Source: Amorphophallus konjac (lineage: Eukaryota > Streptophyta > Magnoliopsida > Alismatales > Araceae). From it: a DNA stretch of 64,000 bases. The notes beneath the pieces are model-generated. The model saw only the letters and a list, made by a program, of their open reading frames with translations, had not been told where the DNA came from and did not search any database. The DNA lies in contig CM040125.1 in NCBI GenBank assembly GCA_022559845.1, positions 324,391,829 through 324,455,828 on the forward strand, given 5' to 3'. Below are positions 25,031 to 35,728 of the stretch, in pieces (position 1 is the first letter of the stretch; the number at the start of each line of letters is the position of its first letter). Position numbers and translations under genes: made by a program.

Positions 25031-25774
25031 GTTCTGCAGGATGAGACATTTCGCATTTGGCGATTCTGGTTGACCGGAATGACCTAGTCCTGCAAAGTTG
25101 AAGTGTTAGCCCAATGAAATACATCCAAATAACAATGACTTTAAGTAGATGTTTATTTCATACATTTGGGGGTTGGATTTCACTTGGTTTATGCATTAGA
25201 AAGATCAAGACCATTTGAGCATGTTACCATGATTGGAATGAGAAACTAATACATTTGAAGAGTGAGCTTGTAAGTTATCAAACCAAGTTATCATTGTGAA
25301 CCTCAAATATCATGAATGAAGTTTAGAAATGAGAGGTATATGCAATACCCACGGTGAGATTGATGACTATGGCAAGGTAAGAATCTTACCAATGGTGCTT
25401 GACAGTAAATGACATATACCACCTGTAATGAATTGTAGAGGAGCAGGGGGTGCTTATCCACACGTTTGGTTCACCAGGTTACTGCCATGAGTTTGATCCT
25501 ACATGAAAGATAGTCAGGGTTAATACCATGCTTGTTGACATTAAAGAGGTTATGAAACCTCTTGCCTCTTGTAGAACCAACATATGCAACCAGCATAAAC
25601 AACAAGATGAATAAACACAATCATCAAGAACATGTGTAATCAACCATAAGTTTAGTTATCATCACGTAATCACACATTAAGTTTAGTTATCATCACGTAA
25701 TCACACATTAAGTTTAGTTATCATCAAAACCATAACTTAACAATTACAACAATCATCAAAACCATAACTCAACA

Positions 25775-26904
25775 CTTTATAGAAGGGGCCTCACTGGAGT
25801 TTTGCTTAGATGCCTCGACGATGATGAATCTTGGAAGGTCATGGAAGAGGCGCATTCAGGAGTGTGTGACGGTCATGTGAATAGCCAGATGTTAGCTAAG
25901 AAAATCCTTAGATCGGGCTTCTATTGGCCCACTCTAGAAGAGGACTGCTCCATATATGTTCGAAGGTGTGTCAAGTGCCAACTGCACGCCGATAAAATCT
26001 ATTCTCTGACTTCTTCACTCCACCCTATGTCCTCCCCATGGCCTTTCTCCATGTGGGCTTTCAATATCATCGGACCTCTTGGTGATTCAAACCTCCTCAC
26101 AAAATTGAAATCATTTATACTCACGGCCACGGAGTACTTCACCAAGTGGGCGAAAGTGGAAGCGTACGCGGAGATCAAAGCGTCAACCGTCTACAAATTT
26201 ATCATGAAGAACATCATCGCAAGGTTCGGCATCCCTAGTACTATCGTCACCGACAATGGACCACAATTCATCTCTCAAGAACTTCAGGACCTCTGCAACA
26301 GGTACAACATTGCATTGCATCATTCATCTCCTTATTATCCGCAGGGCAATAGCCAAGCAGAGGCAACTAATAAAATGTTGATCAAAATTATCAAGAAAAC
26401 GTGTGAGGCTAATAAATTTGCGGATTGGCCAGAAAAGCTGGTTGAAGCTCTTGGGCCTATCGCACTTCTATTCGTAACCATACTGGGCAAACCCCTTTCG
26501 CCCTTACTTATGGAATGGAGGCGGTAGTCCCTTATGAGATTCGTATTCCTTCTCTTAGGGTATAATTGTACAAGGAGCTCCCCATTGATGAGAGTCGCGA
26601 ATCTCTCCTTACTCAATTGAAACTCCAAGATGAGATCGCTGAGCATGCGCGTGTTTATCAAAATAGGCTTTCACGTTTTTACCAAAAGAAAGTGATTGAG
26701 AGAAAATTTAAAATCGGTGAAATGGTAATCAAAGGAATCTTTGTAAAATCGGGTGGACCCCGTTCTAAACTCCAACTGAAAGTGGAGGGGCCTTACGTAA
26801 TAAAAAATATTTATCTTGGCAATGCTTACAAATTGATTAACACCGAAGGGGAAGAATTGGCTCACCCGTGGAATGGACTTTATTTGAAGAAATATTATCC
26901 CTAA
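25775..26904 (+). pseudogene. Copy A integrase and C-terminal end of pol
   Basis: This resumes exactly where copy A was cut at 4296; copy B (54711-55862) is continuous across the site. The HHCC zinc domain is visible (HSGVCDGH, then CVKCQLH near 25970). In the catalytic core the first Asp is changed: WAFNIIGPL here, WAFDIIGPL in copy B. VTDNGPQF and the Glu in QAEATNK remain. A one-base loss near 26452 (ctcttggg against ctctttggg) shifts the frame. The C-terminal domain continues to HPWNGLYLKKYYP and a stop at 26902-26904, with further small differences near 26570-26640. Confidence 0.9.
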
Positions 26905-28548
26905 GTCTTTGAAAAGAAAAATTTAAAAAAAAAAGAAGAAAAAGAAACAAGAAATAAATAAAAGAAAGAAAAAAAATGAAAAAAATGCAGGCTGGCATGG
27001 CGCATGGGCCGTGAGACCCGAAAAATCAAAATCCTTAATTCATTCTTCAGTCTTGATGGTTTAACTTGGGGTCAATTCCCGCACACACTACACGCTTTAC
27101 TCTTAAACTCAAACGGCCCAAAATTCAAGGAAAGTCAGACCCAAACTAAGAGTGTAAAAATCTTACATATTCTCTTTTCTTCAGCTCACGAGAGGGAGTA
27201 GGAGTCAAGGGAGGCTAACCCAAACCTACCAGCTGCCCTAGTAGATGGAAGTCAGGACCCAAAAAGGCAATAAAATACTATAAAGCCCAAGTACAATTAG
27301 GTCTTTATTTTTGAAGGCAAAGTAAAAAAAAATGTAAAAGTCAGAAAAGAAAGCATGACAAGAGGGCAAAGTCCCCGCAGGGAAAACCCTGGTCGTAAGC
27401 ATGCATAAATAAGGGCAAAAAGAGCAACAAAATTTCTCTAATCCGAAGACCGAACCCCAATAGGCATTAGGACAAGGGGAGAAAAGCTTCCCCGTTCTCT
27501 GAAACCTCTCGTGAGCTTCCTCAACTTATTCTTCACTTCTCCATCCATGATAGGTTATAAGCTCAAAAGGATGGCAAAGACCGACTAAGAAGGATGGGCC
27601 GTGAGAGAATACGAGTAAAAGCACAATTCATTAAGTACGTTATCCATTTCTTAAATCATTTAAGAAAGATTAATGGATTTCAGATGGCGATTGTGTAAGG
27701 TTTAAGACCCTTGTACTATGCTCAGCCTCATTCAAAATAAGACGAAAAAAATCTGAAAAAAAAAACAAAAAAATGTGTTTTTTCAATTAATGCCTTCAAA
27801 CATGGGCGTCATTTCCATTATTCACGACAGTCTTAATGTCGTCATTTTCAAATAAAGGAAAATAAAAAAATGTTTTTTTTCAATTCACGCCCATTGCCAA
27901 AGGCGTTATTTACTTTATTCACGACAGCCTTCATGTCATCATTTTCAATAAGATTAAGAAAAAAAATGATTTTTCAATCAACGCCATCCTCATAGGCGTC
28001 AATTCTATAATCAACGCCTGTGTGCGAGGGCATCACTTTAAAAAGAAAAGGAAAAAAATAAGAAAATGAAAAAAGAACAAAAAATTTAAGCCCACTGCTT
28101 CCCACCATTTCATATGCTTAATTGCATTCTTGTGTGGGCATCTCTTATTTCAAGTTTACATCTGTTTGCTTGCGTGTCGCATTTCCTTGTATATTTTTGT
28201 TATCCGCCTTTATTAATTAGAGGCTTGGCCCCTTGACCCGTCAACAAGGTCAAAGTAGTGACAACCCCTTACTTATTGAGCAAGGGGCTAAGCCGAACAG
28301 ATGAATTAATCTGTTTGCTTAAGTGTGAACTACAAGCACAGGGCAAGAACGAAAAAGAAGGAAAAGCAAACACAGAAGTACACAACTGCTCAAGTGCTCA
28401 ACTGCTCAAGGTAACTAAGGTAACAAAAATCTCATATATATATATATATATATCAATGAATATCTGAGTACATGTGTGAGGGTGGAGCAGTACAAGTAAG
28501 TCTCTATCTCAGCTCTCGCCTCCACCCTCCTCTCTCCTACTCTCTACC
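26905..28548. other. Copy A spacer between pol and antisense gene
   Basis: It begins with a purine-rich A/G tract (26905-26985) that also follows pol in copy B (55863-55965). At 27760-28050 stand several inverted repeats of the TGACG/CGTCA kind, such as ACGACA (27824-27829) with TGTCGT (27837-27842). A TA microsatellite lies at about 28433-28452. No gene is seen. Confidence 0.7.
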
Positions 28549-31500
28549 TCACCCTCGTCGTCCCGACGAGGCACCCGTGGGGGGGGGGGGGGGCATGGAC
28601 CCCCGAGAAGTAGCTGGAGCTCGAGCCTGCTCCTCTACCTCGCTCCTCTGCTGGAGAGAGGAACCTGCCACGTAGGTACTACTGGTAAACGCGTACCCCG
28701 CAGCCCGCGCCCGCTCCCGGCCTCGCTGGAGGCACTCCTCGGTCACCCGCAGCCGCTCCTGAGTGACGGCTAGCTAAGCTCTCAAGTCCGCGAGCTCCCG
28801 CTCGCGTGCTGCCTGCTGCTCCCTCTCTCGGGCGTGCTCCTCCCTCTGCTGCTCTCGCTCTCGGGCACGCTCCCTCCGCTCGACGTCGAGGAGCACTCGC
28901 AGCTCTGTCACGTCCTAGGGCAGCTCCTCTTTCCGCCTCAGTGCCCCCTCGAGCTCCGTGACTCACTGCTCGCAGATGGCAACCTCGATCCCAGCTAGTG
29001 CAGCCTGGGTAAGCGCCTCCTGTAGCTCGGTGGTCTGCATCATTTCAAACAAATCATCAGTTTCACATTTAATTCAATTTCATAAACAACTGAAATAGAT
29101 CTTTAATAACTTACTCGTGTAGCCATCGCGCGCTGTCCTGCCTCTATGCAAGTGAGCGAGGCTCGGAGCTCCTCAGTCTGTGAAACATAAATTTTTATGA
29201 ATGAACACAATGATATATAACCAACTGCATTTATGAGTTTGAGTTTTGAACTTACCCGTGTGGCGAGGTCGCGCTCTGCCACCTCGGCCCGTGCCACCGC
29301 TCCAGTAAGCAATCCCTTCAAGGAATCCACCACGATGCTCAGGTCCCTCGAGCTGGAAGCCCCTCCTGCGCCTCCTGCTGCTGCTCCCTGCTGGGCACGC
29401 TGCATTCATTAAGATTGTCAGTGGCTAATCATTAATAATTCAGGGATCATTTGCATATAGACAAGTAAACACTCACCAAGGTCTCCATGTCTGCCTGTGT
29501 GGCAGCTAGCTGGGCCTCCAAGCTGTGGAGGTGCACCTGCATGTCCATCGTCGCTGCATCCCGTGCATCCTGCATTCATCACACATATCAGTCGCATAAT
29601 AGGCATATAACATTTACGGGAATTAAAAGAAAGTACATTCATACATACCTCTATGACCCTCATCTGAGGTCGGCCGGTGTAAACCTCCCAATAGCATCGG
29701 AGGTACTCGGAGCTGTCTGCCGCCTGCGAGGTGACCTGTGTCCCACGGCGCTGCCAGTCAGCGTACTGGTCAGGGAATCGGACCTTCCAGTCGGTGGCCT
29801 TCGTGCGACCGCGAGTCTTCTTCTCGATCCCGCGGGGCTCGCCAACTTCGACCCACTCATGGTGTAGGCCGAGGGTCCTCATGACCAGCCTAAGCCGTAG
29901 CGGCTCAATCTCATTCAGACAATTGCCCAAAACAAGGTCGGCCCGCTACGACCCACGGCTGGCCCTCGTCTGTCATGCCCTCGTAGGGTCTCCACACCAC
30001 CTGCATTCTTATCATCATATCATCATACATTCATATGCATTTCATAAAGCAGGAATTAAGGGAAATTGCATCATCTTTAACATGCGTACCAGTGAGGCGG
30101 GGTAGTCGCGGAACTCTCGCCAAAGAACTCTCAACTCGTAAGCGAGTGGCGCTCCGCGCACGAGAGGCAGCCAGCGTCGTGCTAGTTGAAACGCCGCCTC
30201 GTCGCCAGGTCGGGTATCGGCATGTCCCATCCGCATGTATAAGTGACTCCACACCTGCATCCATTGATTGCATTAGTAAGCATTCATATGCATAAGCATT
30301 TAAATAAAGAAAAAAGAGGAAAATAATGAAAAAAAGCATACCAGAAGAAAAGGTGAGAAGCCACTGATAGTAGTCTCTCGACCTGTCCCTGTAGACAGGT
30401 CGGCTATCAAGTGCGCTAGCAGGGCAACTCCCCACGCAAATCTGTCGACGCTCTCCAAGTCCTCGAGGATCCCCAAGAATCGGCAGTTGATGATGTCGCT
30501 CTTCGTGCCAAGCAATAGTCTCCCGAGCATCAGGAATAGGAATCTCCTCATATCTCGGTCCACTCGATCTCTCTGAGCTGGGTCCTGGCAGTAGACGGCC
30601 CTAGCTCCCCCTATCAACCTCTACGAGAACTGCTTCACGGTCTCCTTCGGTCTCTGCCTAGCATCTCCCAACCCCATAGCTATGGTAAGGTCAGTACGAT
30701 AGATGGTCCTACACTTGCTAGGAGTCTCTGCTATGGTCTCTAACCCTAGTAGCCTCTGTGCCAACTCGCTATAGTCGGGAAGGGTGATCCCACTCACTGC
30801 CTCCCCATCTACCCTCAGTCCGGTAATCCGGACGACGTCCTCCAAACTCAGAACCATGTGACCCCATGGCATCAGAAATGCCCGGCTAGTCCTATCCCAT
30901 CTCTCCCTAAGAACTTGGATCAGAGGAAGGTCGGGGAGGACGGGCTCTATACTAAGGAAGGGACCAAACCCCATGGCATCTACCCTATCCTTCTGGAAAT
31001 CCGGAAGCCCGTAGTAAGCTGATCGGACCTGGATTCAGAAGATCCGAGTCCTCATCAATCCCTGCAAACAAAAAGATCATTTTGATATGAGTTTTACATA
31101 AGTTTCATGGGTATTCATTTGATGTTTAAAATCTATTCACTATTTGAATTGATGACCTGTCTATGGTCGTTACTTGGTTAATTGACGCCCCTGTGGGGGA
31201 CGTTACTTCAGAGTGCGGTTCTGGTAATTTTATGCGTAATTTGAATTGACGACCAACCTTTGGTCGTTATTTGTTTAAGTGACGCCTCTGTGGGGGGCGC
31301 TGTTTTGAAGGTTATTTTCTTTTCTAGATATCATAATTATAAATTATTTTAATTGATGACCACCCTGTGACCGTCATTTGATGAATTAACGCCCCAGTGG
31401 GGGGCGTTATTTTCTAGGGTGTTTTACAATAAACAGTGCGCGAAATAAAAATAAAATAGAGATATATATCAAAAATAAAGAAAATGGTATGAAAACAGCA

Positions 31501-32128
31501 GCAAATGATAATTAAACATGATAATTTTAAAATAACGACAGGGTTCAAGGCGTGGTTTCATGAATTAATTATTTTTAGAAAATAAAAATGTAATAAATTG
31601 ATGACCTGAAGTAGGTCGTGGTTTTAATTGACGGCACCACTGGGGGTGTCATTTCACTGTGTCACTGGTTCGACACTTTCCCTTCACCGAGGGCTATGGG
31701 AAAATTTGATAAAATTAAAAATAAATTGAAAATGGAAGGGCTGGGGTGGGGGGACCTACCTTGCTTCACTCGGGTGTAAGGAGCCCTCCACGGAGTGGAT
31801 CCCGTTGTTGACGTGGTCGCCGAGGCCGAGGGGCCTCCGCCGCCGGTGGCGGACCTCCTTCTCCTTCTTCACCTTCTTCTCCTCTTTCTTCTTCCCCTTC
31901 TTCTTCCTCATCATCTTCTTCGTCATCATCTCCACCATCTCCATCATTTTCTTCTCCTTCATCTCTTTCTCTTCTTTCTTCCCCGGTTGCTTCTTCTTAT
32001 CTGCCGTGCTCCGCCGCCGGAGCATCTTCGACTGCCGCGGGGGGAGCCCCCTCCACGGCGGGTTCGTCGCCACCGAGGTCAACCACCTTGGGGGCGGTCA
32101 CCCTCTGTCGCTTGTGAGGGCCCGACAT
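28549..32128 (-). pseudogene. Antisense plant mobile domain (MAIN-like) gene in copy A, eight exons
   Basis: A host-like gene runs opposite to pol. Inferred exons: 32128-31760, 31061-30342, 30254-30090, 30000-29649, 29569-29477, 29399-29256, 29177-29115 and 29034-28549. Every intron has GT...AG ends (for example GTATGT, GTAAGT; acceptor TTTGCAG). Exon 1 encodes MSGPHKRQRV and a Glu/Asp-rich tract. Exon 2 holds the plant mobile domain core (RERWDRTSRAFLMPWGHM, LEDVVRITGLRVDGEAV). Exons 3 and 4 continue it (WSHLYMRMGHADTRPG, VVWRPYEGM). The last exons form an Arg/Glu-rich coiled coil. MAIN and MAIL1 are plant nuclear proteins with this domain. Copy A is dead: stops in exons 1, 2 and 8 and a 14-base loss in exon 4 relative to copy B. 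Intron 1 contains a hairpin array. Confidence 0.8.
31141..31660. repeat. TGACG/CGTCA hairpin array in intron 1 of the antisense gene
   Basis: Two stem kinds alternate: GACGACC...GGTCGT and GACGCCCC...GGGGGCGT. The clearest is ACGACCAA (31249-31256) and TTGGTCGT (31260-31267) with a three-base loop. The units are joined by AT-rich linkers such as aatt before and tattt after. The homologous intron of copy B has its own set at 59980-60390. Confidence 0.8.
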
Positions 32129-32849
32129 GGGTTCGAGAATGAGAGAGAGATGGAAGAGGAATGGAAGATGGGGCTCGGTTAGGGTTTGAATCGTAGAGAG
32201 GAGAAAGAGGGAAGAGAGAAAGTAAACAAAGGAAGGAGAAGAAAAGAGGGAAAATAGGGTTCAACGTTCGAAAAGAATTGACGCCCGAATGGCTGTCGTC
32301 ATACATTTAATTGACGCTTTGGATCAAGGCGCTATTTTAGGATCCGACAGCACGAGCCTAGTCGTCATTTAAGTTTGCATGGGAACTTGTAACCGTCGTC
32401 AGAAGTATTAATGAGAAATTGATTGACGTGATGGGAAGTCATGATTATGGTTTAAAATTGACGACAATGTAGGAGGCGCCAGTTTGTTAAGGCACGACTC
32501 TGATCAAGGCGTTATTTAGGAAAAATCGAAGGGAATATTTGAAATGAATTTAAAGATTTTAAAACTGCCAACGCCTTAAGTTGGGGCGCTAATTAATCAA
32601 CGCCAGTGTGAATGGGCGTCAATTATGGTTTTTTATTTATTTTTGAGGAAAATGATTAATAGCGGTTGACGACATGGCTGAAGGCGTGGTTTAAGGAATT
32701 GACGCCGATGGGGAAGTTGCGGCTCAGTACAGAAAGCCCGAAACTATGTTGAATTAGACAGAAATTGATTGATTTGGAACATTGATCATTATAAAATGCA
32801 TTTGGGCTCGATTAAGGAACAATCCTTTATTTCATTAAGAAAAGCATTA
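32129..32849. other. Region between the two antisense genes, with hairpins
   Basis: Upstream region of the plant mobile domain gene (its promoter side) and 3' side of the second antisense gene. Inverted repeats of the GACGCC/GGCGTC type occur at about 32270-32730, including ttgacgcc...ggctgtcgtca and acgccag...gggcgtcaatt. No TATA box is obvious. Confidence 0.6.
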
Positions 32850-34253
32850 TTACATCAATTTCCTAAGTGCTATTACATATGATTTGCATTTCTCTTCCTC
32901 TTCTTCAACATATTGCTTGGGTCGATGAAGAAGTCCAACTCTCCATTGTGCCATGATTGTCTTGATCTCTTCTTGGTCACCACTTGAGCCTAGTTCCCTC
33001 TTCTTGAGTGGTGGAAGGTGAGAAGCCTCTTCAAGGATGTGCCGAGGAAGACCGAGTTGTGGAAGGCACTGGTGAGCGTTATATAGTACAAAGTCGGTCC
33101 CGCCGATTAGACGTAGCTCTATGTCGGGGGAGAGCCTTCTATGGAGCTTTTGGGTCCTGAGAAACCCCGGTGTGTAAGTGAAATCATCCTTTGGCATGGT
33201 CTTGAAGTAGTTCCTCCAATCCACCCTTTTCTTGAGCTTTGGGACCCGATTGGCCATCCTCTCACATAGGCCTAAGGAATCCGTCATATACCGGAGGGGG
33301 CTTTTGGAGAAGATTTTTGAGGCCGTTTGAGTTTCTTTGCATGGGTCAAACTTTAGGTGGAGGTCCACCCAACAAGATAGAAGGAGCATTGACCCGTATA
33401 AAGGGCACCCCAAGGAAGGAGGTGAGCCCGTTGTAGAGGTTGGCTAGCACCACCAGCCCTATCCTTTTGCCTTCCCAAATACTAGCAATGGCACTCAAGT
33501 GGCATTCCTCTAAGTGGTCTTTCATTGAAGGAAAGAGAAGTGCACCCGTGAAGCATATTACAAAACCCTTCATTACTTTCTCCAACAACTCCTCATCTTC
33601 TTGAGCTTGGTCCATCCTGTTGTAAACCCATGAAGCTAACTTTAAGAGATTAATCCCCTTATTTGCCTTGATTTGGCTCACTAAGTTAGGACTTGGTATA
33701 AGGCTAGACAACATCTCATGAGCACTGGTCTTATCAAACTAGCCATCTTGGTCTCATCACCTTGCTTCATCATCTTCAACCCAAGGAGCAATTCTACTTC
33801 TTCTAGGAGGATGGTGGCTTCAAAGGTGGGAAATAGGAAGGTATGTGTGTTTGGATGCGATAATTACACTAGAGCTCCAATGGAGGCCCAATCTAGGTAG
33901 GTGTCATTGTAATGGGTAGCATGGGTAATTAGGCCAAGAAGGTGCCATCTAGAAAGGAAGGACCGCATGTCTAAGGACAATTTAGAGAGGAGTAGGGGTA
34001 GCCACTTGATCTTTAAAAATCGACTAGGCCCCGGTATATTTGGATAATTCTGAAAAAAAATAAGAAGAAGAGAGGAGAGGAGGAATTTGATCAGAATTTA
34101 GAGAGAAGAGAAAAGGTAGAATTAAAAGCTTAAAATAAGATCAATACTTACTTGGCCCATAGTTACTCTCCCGCTGATGTGGCTTGCAATTTCGGATATC
34201 CTAGGAAATCCCATCCTAGGCTTCTTCGAAGGCTTATGCAGTATCCTGTCCAT
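32850..34253 (-). pseudogene. Second antisense gene of copy A, DUF7745-like, one intron
   Basis: Starts at ATG 34253 (MDRILHKPSKKPRMGFPRIS). Exon 1 (34253-34152) ends in phase 0 before GTAAGT. The 102-base intron (34151-34050) ends in a long pyrimidine run and CAG. Exon 2 (34049-32850) encodes RFLKIKWLPLLLSKLSLDMR, DTYLDWASIGALV, FLFPTFEATILLEEVELLLG and FVICFTGALLFPS. The pattern recalls uncharacterised plant proteins carrying DUF7745, themselves found in repeats and related in layout to plant mobile domains; that match is from memory and uncertain. A stop near 33870 and a frameshift near 33700 kill it, and a further break lies near 33410. The C-terminus ends in an acidic run EEEEEK. Copy B keeps only its last residues (61642-61713). 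Confidence 0.55.
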
Positions 34254-35728
34254 CTTTCCTATTGAGAACAAGTAGCTGCCTCTGTTGTTCCTCTTTTACT
34301 GTTCCTTGCTTCTATGTTGTTCTCGGTTGCAGCTCTCAGTCATGTTCATATGTTTAGTAGACGATAGATTGCCTTTTATAATATTTGAAACACTGACAGT
34401 TGTTTAGAACAATCACAGTTTGAGTTCGAGTGAGATTCAGTCACTGGCAATTTGTTTCCGAGCAAGGAACGGAGCGCTGGTGCATGTAGTTAATTGACGA
34501 CATAAATCTTGGCATCATTTCTTTGATTAGCGACCTACTTAGTGTCATCATTTATCCAGCGCCTTGCGTGCGGGCGTCATTTTCAGTCCAATTCCAAATC
34601 GGGTAGTGAAAGTAATTAACGGCATTCGGGCTGTCGTCATTTGTGCTTATGACGCCTCTATGCGATGTCGTCATTTCCTGAGCTTACATTTTTTAGTTGT
34701 TTTATAGCATTATGCTTATCAATGAACTTAAGTGCTTTATATCTCGATAAAATTAATTATATCATGCACTTATGATCATATTTTGAGCTTTATTGAGCTG
34801 ATGATTCTTTGTTGAGCTAATGATTTTTTAGCACAGAGAGGAACATGTTATGCAGGTCACGAGGCACTCAAATCTGGTAACATCCTTCCATCATTCCATT
34901 CCTTGTATTTTCTCCTGTAAGCATTTTTACTATATGGTATATACTCTATTATAGCATATCAAGGACCTTGTGTATCTGATGAACCTGGAATTTGAGTTCC
35001 CCTTCATAAAAAAAAGTGATAGTTCCAGGGGAGTCTTGATCACACGGAAAGGTCGTTGGGTCATCTAAGGTTTGGGACGATGGTTCCACTTTCTGAGTTG
35101 ATGCGTGGATAAACGGGCTTCGGCTTAGTGTCAGCTTAGAGATTTGAATTCCTGACCAAATCTGGATGGTTTAGTAATATTATCCTTGATTATTTTCTAT
35201 TTTACTTTGTTTTAGTTTTTCTTTTAGCCCAGCATGCATCATGTAGGACTTTGAGCTTTCATATTACGCCAATAATGAGGGCTGCTCGCTCTTAATTAAG
35301 TTGACATGAGATATTCCATTCAAAATCAAGTACTATGTTCTCCTTGAAGCCGCTCAGGCTGGTTCCTTGAAAGCATTCATTCACTGGGTCTTTATCTCAA
35401 TTCACTTTATTTTCCTGCAAACCCACCTTGGTTGTAACACGTCCACATTGACTGGTAACCGCTCTCCAATGGTGTCTTTCCTTTCGTGCCCACGTGCACA
35501 TTTCGTTTAGTTTAAGTTCCTTCATCCAGCCAATCAATTGCTTGCTCGTAATCATCCAAGGTTGTTTCATTCAGAATCCTAGAAAGATTTATAATGCTTA
35601 GTGTCGGAGGCGTGTTACATCACACCTTGGCATCTACTTTTCAGTCCGTTCCCACTTCATTCTGCTTGTTGCACTTACGCTTCATTCCGCGTCACTCCCT
35701 TGCAAAGCAGACGCCAAGGCGGGGCAGC
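34254..35728. other. Copy A region before the 3' LTR
   Basis: No gene seen. Hairpins of the TGACG/CGTCA kind stand at 34490-34680. The last bases are the polypurine tract AAGGCGGGGCAGC (35716-35728), closely like that of E4. Confidence 0.65.

Larger units (their letters stand above)
4297..25774 (-). mobile_element. E2: copia-like, gag-only LTR retrotransposon (TR-GAG type)
   Basis: The element is bounded by 5-base target duplications CTTTA (4292-4296, 25775-25779) and starts TG, ends CA. Read on the minus strand, its 5' LTR is 23833-25774, followed by an initiator-Met tRNA primer site, a gag gene (23771-22076), about 4 kb of non-coding DNA, a polypurine tract and the 3' LTR (18014 down to 4297). 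The 3' LTR is split by E4. Without E4 and one ATAGT repeat it is 9956 bases long. I find no protease, integrase or RT in it. Gag-only elements with long LTRs have been named TR-GAG in other plants; E3 is its relative in the opposite orientation. Confidence 0.9.
23833..25774 (-). repeat. E2 5' LTR
   Basis: 1942 bases, matching the interrupted LTR 4297-18014. It contains the CA-spaced hairpin array (24084-24390), a TATA box (24753-24759) and the GGTCGACC cluster (24898-25030). Confidence 0.95.

Noticed and set aside
26335..26661. Minus-strand ORF opposite integrase
   Set aside because: Shadow of the integrase frame.
28579..28592. G run as a G-quadruplex or regulatory site
   Set aside because: A single homopolymer in the Pro codons of a dead antisense exon, absent in copy B.
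31141..31660. CRISPR-like array
   Set aside because: Plant DNA, no constant repeat or spacer length, arms vary in pairs, no cas genes.
31795..32182. Leu/Phe-rich plus-strand ORFs
   Set aside because: They are the complement of the acidic exon 1 of the antisense gene.
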